The notes under the pieces were generated by a model. The model saw only the letters and a program-made list of their open reading frames with translations. It was not told the origin of the DNA and made no database searches. Below are positions 57,454-64,000 of a stretch of 64,000 nt of DNA, in pieces; position 1 is the stretch's first letter, and each line of letters opens with the position of its first letter. Position numbers and translations under genes: made by a program. Origin of the DNA: Chitinophaga sancti (lineage in GTDB: Bacteria; Bacteroidota; Bacteroidia; Chitinophagales; Chitinophagaceae); assembly GCF_034087045.1 (NCBI RefSeq), contig NZ_CP139247.1:4304001-4368000 (forward strand). The letters are read 5' to 3'.

Positions 57454-58410
57454 TTAATTCTCGCATCTTGTCTTCAGCACCTGCAATATATTCCCCTGTA
57501 TATCCTTCATTATCCACCCTGCCCATACACTCGCATAAAAATTAAACGTCGTATTCAACTTGAAATGACTATACAAATGCACCCTGTAATAATCCTTACC
57601 TAACTGCTCTAACTCATACGTTCCATTCAGTACATCAAAAAATTCCCCGCCTATCACAATATGTTCATCCATCGTAGTGGAAGGAATCTCATAAGGATTC
57701 GCTTTTATCGTAAATACCATTTTCTGCTGCGCTACATACTCCGTTACTGTTTCATGAAACACTAATCCTCCTGTAAATATAGCTTCACGCACGCCGCCTA
57801 CACCTGTATAATCCAGCTCTGCTTTTACAGGCCTTGGAAAATCCAGCGCCTTTGTCAGCCACCCCTTATCCTGCGAAGCAGGGATCTCCCTGACCCTCGT
57901 TACATTCTCCCAGATCTTTTCTGCCGGTGCATGAATATCAATATGTGTATCCGCTTTATACCTGCCCGGGATAGCTCCGATCAGATGCTCCACCGGCGCT
58001 ATCACAAACGGCAATAGCACCATTACCAGCGACACCTGCAATTTGTTTTTATCTTTCAGTTTATAATGCCTCGCTATCAAGCCCCCAATAGAACTCAAAG
58101 CCAGAAATAATGGCATCGCCATGACCCAGCATCCCCAACCTTCTGTTTTAAACAGCAACGTGATTATCATAAAAACAGTCACTGTCAACCACGGCATCAA
58201 TACACTATAAGTTCTAGTCAATACATCTTCTTTTCTGGAAACAAAAACCGTCAAAGCCCCCATGCCCATCGGTACCCCAAAGAGGAACCCTACTGTCATC
58301 AATCCCCATAACCCTTCCATAGTTCCGGAACTGAAAATAAAATGAGATATTATCGCTACACAAACTGGTACAAGTATAACCCCTACCACCCGCAATGCAT
58401 TTTTTATCAT
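57454..58410 (-). CDS. Membrane protein with C-terminal SRPBCC domain
   Basis: A 318-residue protein. Four to five membrane helices occupy residues 5-150 (for example VVGVILVPVCVAIISHFIF and VSLVMVLLPFVIAPVEHLI). A soluble SRPBCC (polyketide cyclase/START-like) domain follows, starting HIDIHAPAEKIWENVTRVRE (about 160-315). It includes FHETVTEYVAQQKMVF and the long C-terminal helix WAGWIMKDIQGNILQVLKTR. The domain usually binds hydrophobic ligands; the ligand here is unknown. It is convergent with the susD gene. Confidence 0.78.
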   Translation of the reverse strand: MIKNALRVVGVILVPVCVAIISHFIFSSGTMEGLWGLMTVGFLFGVPMGMGALTVFVSRKEDVLTRTYSVLMPWLTVTVFMIITLLFKTEGWGCWVMAMPLFLALSSIGGLIARHYKLKDKNKLQVSLVMVLLPFVIAPVEHLIGAIPGRYKADTHIDIHAPAEKIWENVTRVREIPASQDKGWLTKALDFPRPVKAELDYTGVGGVREAIFTGGLVFHETVTEYVAQQKMVFTIKANPYEIPSTTMDEHIVIGGEFFDVLNGTYELEQLGKDYYRVHLYSHFKLNTTFNFYASVWAGWIMKDIQGNILQVLKTRCEN

Positions 58411-58679
58411 ATAGGTATAATTTCTAAATCATAAATATAATCCAATCTTTATTTTCCCAAAGAACCGATTTATAATTGTTCTAATGACAATTATATTTTA
58501 AATTCACCCTGAAATTACCCGTTATAGAAAAAAAACATTCTGACTAATAGTAGCACTGTACGTAGTTAAACCGATGATTCATACGAATTAAAAACCCGGT
58601 TGCATCAGCATGGAAGGGCCCTTGCCATGCTATTCACCCTCCATCTTACATTTCCACTTAAACGTAAAAAAAAGACGTT

Positions 58680-59095
58680 ATGAAATTGCTTTACGCTTTT
58701 TTAGCGTTGCTGCTGCTCGATTACGAACGGGCATACCCTCAGCAGCACGATCTGCTAACTTTTCACGGCATTGTCACCGATTCTGCCAATAACCCGATTC
58801 CCGGTGCCACCATCGCCGTCAAAAATGGTAACAAAGGCGTGGTGACCAAACCCGATGGCACCTTTTCACTATCCGCCCTTCCCGGAAGCGTGGTAACCGT
58901 CAGCATCATCGGTTACCAGACCCGCGAAGTCACCCTCTCCGGCAGCAGCCGTATCCAGATCTCCATGACCTCCCTGGCCAGTAACCTGACCGACATCGTC
59001 GTGGTAGGTTATGGTGTGCAGCGCAAAGCATCCGTTACAGGTGCCGTAAGCACCTTAAAATCGGACGATCTCGTACGTACATCATCTACCCCGGC
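58680..59095 (+). pseudogene. 5' remnant of a susC gene
   Basis: The frame starts with a signal peptide (LLYAFLALLLLDYERAYPQQ) and a carboxypeptidase-regulatory-like domain (FHGIVTDSANNPIPGATIAV). It reaches the first SusC plug motif, VVVGYGVQRKASVTGAVST, and then breaks at about 59080-59095. What follows is susD coding sequence in another frame. Only about 135 of the usual 1000 or more residues remain, so the gene is inactive. A near-palindrome AGCATGG/CCATGCT lies upstream at 58607-58631. Confidence 0.85.
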
Positions 59096-59779
59096 ACCAC
59101 TTTTAAAGGCTTACCACTATCTATACAGGCAGGTGTAACTGTATGGAACGATACCCGCAACGCCTACGATATCGTAGAAGGCAGCGACCTTGGCACCACT
59201 TACACAGATGGTAAATTGCTGACAGGTACCTCCGGTCCTCACCGCTCTATACAGGAAGTTTCCAACACAGGGTTCTACCTGAAAAAGTTGATTGATCCGA
59301 ATGATAAAACCAGTACCCGTGGTGTACAAAGTGATGTATGGTGGGTATGGTTCAGGCTCGGGGAAGTCTATCTCAATGCAACAGAAGCCGTCTTTGAATT
59401 AGGTCAGACCGGCATAGCGTTGAATTATATCAATGCCCTGGGCGAACGTGCCGGTTTCCCTGCGAACAGTGTGACCGTGTTAACGAATGAACGCATCCGC
59501 AATGAACGTCGGGTCGAACTGGCTTTTGAAGACCACCGGTTATGGGATCTGAAACGCTGGCGTATTGCAGACAAGGTATGGAATGGCAGCACGTCCGGTG
59601 CCGATGCCGTGATCTATGCATTGTATCCTTACAGGGTGATCCGCCCCGGAAATACGCATGATGGCAAGTATGTGTTTGTAAAAATGGTAGCGCCCCGTTT
59701 CCGCGCACCCCGCTTCTTCCAGCTGGGTACTTACTACACAGCTCACGGCGACTGTTTCCATACAACAAATCAACAATAA
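59081..59779 (+). pseudogene. 3' remnant of a susD gene with a frameshift
   Basis: From 59081 the frame reads IIYPGTTFKGLPL and continues with SusD C-terminal signatures: WWVWFRLGEVYLNATEAVFE, ERIRNERRVELAFEDHRLWD and FRAPRFFQLGTYY. The N-terminal half, including the lipoprotein signal, is missing. Near 59745 the frame shifts: the expected tail SIQQINNN is found in the next frame at 59757. The piece is fused to the susC start at its 5' end. Confidence 0.88.
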
Positions 59780-59993
59780 CCTGCCACTGGAATCAGTGAA
59801 TCTTTATATTGGAAATACCAATATTGTAGACCAGGTGAACAACATCAAAAGTACAGCTGTCACGCCTGATATATCAGGGCCGGTTACGATACAACTGACC
59901 TTGCCTGCGGATGTGGCGTATTTTGTAAGGGTAGGGGTGAAGACGGCAGGTGTAGCTGAACAGGTGTATTCTGAAGTAAAAAAAGTAGAATAA
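59757..59993 (+). pseudogene. 3' remnant of a third PUL gene fused to the susD tail
   Basis: In the frame that contains the susD tail (SIQQINNN) the reading continues as LPLESVNLYIGNTN and ends after about 70 residues with VAYFVRVGVKTAGVAEQVYS. A normal SusD ends right after INNNP, so another gene's 3' end has been joined here. The ending looks like the last strands of a fibronectin-type or SusE-like surface lipoprotein, but this is inference. Confidence 0.65.
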
Positions 59994-60059
59994 AAAAAGA
60001 ACGTGTATTAAAAATAAATAAACGCCCTCAGAAGTGGCTGGAGGACTACCTGTCCCCAA

Positions 60060-60098
60060 AAAAAGGGCCGTATTTTACTTAAGATACGGTCCCTTTTT
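60060..60098 (+). terminator. Terminator after the collapsed PUL
   Basis: AAAGGGCCGTAT pairs with ATACGGtCCCTTT (one bulge), followed by TTC. It probably ended the original PUL operon. Confidence 0.75.
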
Positions 60099-60144
60099 CG
60101 AATAAATGGCTGTTCCTTAATAGCGATATACCAAAAAGATCGTT

Positions 60145-61326
<1,182 letters not shown>

Positions 61327-61484
61327 TTACGGGTTTTCCTACCAATATTACTGATTGGGAAGGCTGGTATCAAAAGGGCCCGCCTTTACAGCGAACCCTT
61401 TCAATATTATTTGAGAACTTAAAAACGAAAATACAGTAGCAAGAATTCTGCATCACTATTCCAGGACAGGTCAAAATATCGATC

Positions 61485-64000
61485 TTATTTTACCAATAGC
61501 ACCGTTCCTTTTATCTGTGCATTGCCAGCTTTGATGTAGTAAACATAAGCACCCGGTTTCGCATTCGCACCATCCCATCCAAAGGACTTATCATTCGGCA
61601 CACCCTGATGTCTTTCAAACACTTTATTCCCCCACCTGTCAAAGATCAGGAAGTCGTCAATAGCAATAATGTCTTTAGAACCGATAATATAAAATACATC
61701 ATTCACACCATCCCCGTTTGGACTAAAGGCATTTGGCATAGAGAACAGGTCTTTCACGGAGGTATGTACATATACAGAAGCAGTATCCGTGCAGAAATAT
61801 TCATTCTTAATAGCCAGCGTATAGATCACTGAAGATACTGCATGTACAGTAGGGTAGAGACAATTTGTACAGGATAGACCTGCTGCAGGTGTCCAGGTAA
61901 GCGTAGCTGGCAATTCGCCGCCTGTGAGCATCGGGGATAGTTGTATATCCTGGAATCGGCCTACTTCCAGTACATGTGGTTCAAAACCCACTGTAAAAGG
62001 AGAAGTATATGCCGCATCGCTGTTATTCGTATAGTCAGTCTCTTTTAATAAAGCATTCGCATTCACCACCGCATATAACTCTCCGCTGAATGGCGTGCTT
62101 ACTACCTGCGTGTAGGTATGACAGCTACCTGCAGTAGCAGCATCGTTATAAAACAATGGTTTTAATAAGGAATCGCCATCATAGAAGGATACGGTCAGGT
62201 CTTTCGGAATACTGTCGTAGCCATTGCCGGTGCAGATCTCAAAGGTAACGATGGTATGGGTGTTGTCATAACATTTCACATCAGAAATGGTCATGGTCAG
62301 ATCTGGAGGAATTAATCGTACAATAGCTGATACCGATAAATTACAACCGTAAGCGTTTGTCATAACAGCATAGATACCGGCACTGTCTCTGACAGTGATG
62401 GTAGGTGTGGAAGTTGTAGCCCCCAACAGACTATTTGCACCTTCTGTACGCCATGCATAAGTTGCAGCTGTAAAATTGCTCACCGCAGTATTCAACGTAT
62501 ACGAAGCACCCCGCATCACCGTTGTATCCGCAGGCAGTATACTGCCTGCAGGCAATGTATACGTACCAGCGGCCGTATTATTTGTCGTATCTGTTTCTGC
62601 CCATGTACCTGTATTCACTTTGATACTGAAAGGAGAAACGCCTTTTAAAGTTATATGGTAGGTTTCACAGGCATCAGCACTATATGCAGCAATGGTGTAG
62701 TTATTCCCAATCAGCAAACCATTTCCATCATAAAAACTCAGGTTTAGATCCTGTGGTACATTTCCCGCAGCGTAGTTATTACACACTTCAAATGTGATAT
62801 ACATACTATCATTCCGGGCACATTCTGTGCTCAGCACATTAGCCGTATAGTCATCTACAGGGGCAATGTGTATGGTAGTAAATGTGGTATCATAACAATT
62901 GTTCCCATTCGTCACTTTCACTGTTTGCTGGTACAAAGTATCCTTACGATATGGTGCTGTGAAAGTAGTGGTCGTACAATTATCACAACTTACATACGTA
63001 GTGGGTGTCCATGTTACACTATTGATCGTACCGCCAGATATTACTGCTGGTGTCAGGTCAATGGTCTCCGCAGGTGTCATGGCAATATCGGCAGGTGTGA
63101 GCTGGATCCTGAACCGGTAATTAGTCATCATGGCGGTGTTCGTGCCAAATTTAGCAATCAGGGTATCTGCATATGCATTCAGTATAAATGTTTCCAGGTA
63201 AGATGCGCATTTTCCTTTCAGATCGTAAGGCAATAAATAAACACCAATGGAATCATGGGTGCCATTATACAAAGTAATAGGCGTACCCTTTGGAATCGTC
63301 TGGTAACCGAAGTTGTAAAAGTATAAAGAGATCTGTAACTGCGTCTGATTATAACAAGCTACACTGTTCAGGTATACGTGTCCATCAGCGGTAGGGTCAT
63401 CGACTACGATCGTTACGTAGTGGGTCGTATCATAGCAACTGCCATCAGTTGCAATGAGTCTTACCTGGTAAGTACCTGGTGTCTGAAACACATAAGTCAG
63501 ATCCGCAGTAGTCGCTACTTCCGTTTCACTGGCACCCAGTTTTATTCTCCATGAATAGCTGCTGGCATTGATAGAACGATTTGTAAACAACACACTATCC
63601 AGTTCTACACCTGCTTTGGAAGCGATCTTTCTTTTGTCAGGATAAAACCGGGCAGTCACCCCACAGCTCACCTGTAGTATATCCTGCATGCTGCTAAAAC
63701 AACCGGAGGCATCGTAGGCACGTAATACTACCACATAGTTTTTCTTCTCAGTTACATGTAGACTGAAGCTGGCTCCTGTACTCACCACCACATTATCCAC
63801 CAGCCACTGATAGGTAGTTGCGCCGGTAGAAGTATTAGTAAAATTCACCGTACTCCCCATCAAAGGATAATCTGCATCTTTCGTAAAATCCGCTACAGCG
63901 GCGGTAACGCAGGGTGGATTACACAACGTACTGCCGATCATTCCCGTCAGACTACTCCCGATAAAATCACGCATACGCTGTGCCTGTCCTTCTGTAAACG
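61485..64000 (-). CDS. T9SS type-B surface protein with PKD-like domains, cut by window edge
   Basis: At least 838 residues. The frame stays open to the window end: the codons before the ATG at 63974 read FTEGQAQRMRDFIGSS, so the true start lies outside. Two PKD-like domains come first (STVNFTNTSTGATTYQW; VLFTNRSINASSYSW). They are followed by repeated CARDB-like adhesion domains (CYNQTQLQISLYFYNFGYQT; CARNDSMYITFEVCNNYAAG; CYDNTHTIVTFEICTGNGYD). The C terminus is a gliding-motility-associated T9SS type-B sorting domain (NAFSPNGDGVNDVFYI; FDRWGNKVFE; GAYVYYIKAGN). The segment FTEGQAQRMRDF recalls the end of M43 (pappalysin-like) metalloprotease domains, so the missing part may be a protease. 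That is inference. Confidence 0.85.
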   Translation of the reverse strand, partial: FTEGQAQRMRDFIGSSLTGMIGSTLCNPPCVTAAVADFTKDADYPLMGSTVNFTNTSTGATTYQWLVDNVVVSTGASFSLHVTEKKNYVVVLRAYDASGCFSSMQDILQVSCGVTARFYPDKRKIASKAGVELDSVLFTNRSINASSYSWRIKLGASETEVATTADLTYVFQTPGTYQVRLIATDGSCYDTTHYVTIVVDDPTADGHVYLNSVACYNQTQLQISLYFYNFGYQTIPKGTPITLYNGTHDSIGVYLLPYDLKGKCASYLETFILNAYADTLIAKFGTNTAMMTNYRFRIQLTPADIAMTPAETIDLTPAVISGGTINSVTWTPTTYVSCDNCTTTTFTAPYRKDTLYQQTVKVTNGNNCYDTTFTTIHIAPVDDYTANVLSTECARNDSMYITFEVCNNYAAGNVPQDLNLSFYDGNGLLIGNNYTIAAYSADACETYHITLKGVSPFSIKVNTGTWAETDTTNNTAAGTYTLPAGSILPADTTVMRGASYTLNTAVSNFTAATYAWRTEGANSLLGATTSTPTITVRDSAGIYAVMTNAYGCNLSVSAIVRLIPPDLTMTISDVKCYDNTHTIVTFEICTGNGYDSIPKDLTVSFYDGDSLLKPLFYNDAATAGSCHTYTQVVSTPFSGELYAVVNANALLKETDYTNNSDAAYTSPFTVGFEPHVLEVGRFQDIQLSPMLTGGELPATLTWTPAAGLSCTNCLYPTVHAVSSVIYTLAIKNEYFCTDTASVYVHTSVKDLFSMPNAFSPNGDGVNDVFYIIGSKDIIAIDDFLIFDRWGNKVFERHQGVPNDKSFGWDGANAKPGAYVYYIKAGNAQIKGTVLLVK

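Overview
The window reads as chromosome of a Bacteroidota member of the family Chitinophagaceae, most like Chitinophaga. The support is SusC/SusD pairs, type IX secretion (T9SS) C-terminal domains, the rpmB-rpmG-DUF4295 ribosomal cluster, a BshB1 bacillithiol deacetylase, DUF4294 and DUF1835 proteins, and many promoters of the Bacteroidota type (a TTTG element near -33 and TAnnTTTG near -7). No tRNA, rRNA, CRISPR array, prophage or intact insertion sequence was recognised.

Layout. 1-1952 (minus): ureohydrolase, small membrane protein and the start of a third gene. 2204-5216: haem delivery for cytochrome c (CcmE with a CxxxY motif, CcmF). 5303-7687: lipase-like hydrolase, DUF4294 protein and a mini-protein made of two TonB-plug-like units. 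7781-8817: a 66-bp hairpin-repeat array followed by bshB1. 9435-10664: AhpC/AhpD peroxidase pair. 11112-16782: translation and protein-targeting genes (rpmB, rpmG, DUF4295, ftsY, rimO, DEAD-box helicase). 16960-18894: glgB. 19212-22205: lipoprotein, MORN-type protein, PAP2 phosphatase and KGG stress protein. 22718-26387 (minus): GH31 glucosidase and a YCF48-like propeller. 26523-30384: a two-component pair. 30468-30754: two tiny membrane proteins. 31078-36775: a topoisomerase IV operon with two accessory genes between parE and parC. 36912-40408: divergent treZ and a GH13 glucosidase. 40725-44663: a 1312-residue T9SS-exported glycan-active protein. 44860-51753: small proteins, a TonB-dependent receptor, pepE and a membrane protein. 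52474-57362: a SusC/SusD pair with a long hairpin-rich leader. 57454-61269: SRPBCC membrane protein, a collapsed polysaccharide-utilisation locus with an IS3-type transposase remnant, and an aldo/keto reductase. 61485-64000: a T9SS type-B surface protein cut by the window edge.

Functionally, the chromosome mixes housekeeping operons with alpha-glucan and trehalose metabolism (GlgB, TreZ, GH13, GH31, and a GH87-like secreted enzyme) and glycan uptake (SusC/SusD). The most unusual content is intergenic. Four unrelated tandem arrays (66-, 31-, 15- and about 52-bp units) lie within 64 kb. Two of them, upstream of bshB1 and of susC, preserve hairpins while their sequence drifts, which suggests selection on RNA or DNA structure. 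A second PUL has collapsed to about 1.3 kb by deletions that join the start of susC to the end of susD and to the tail of a third gene.
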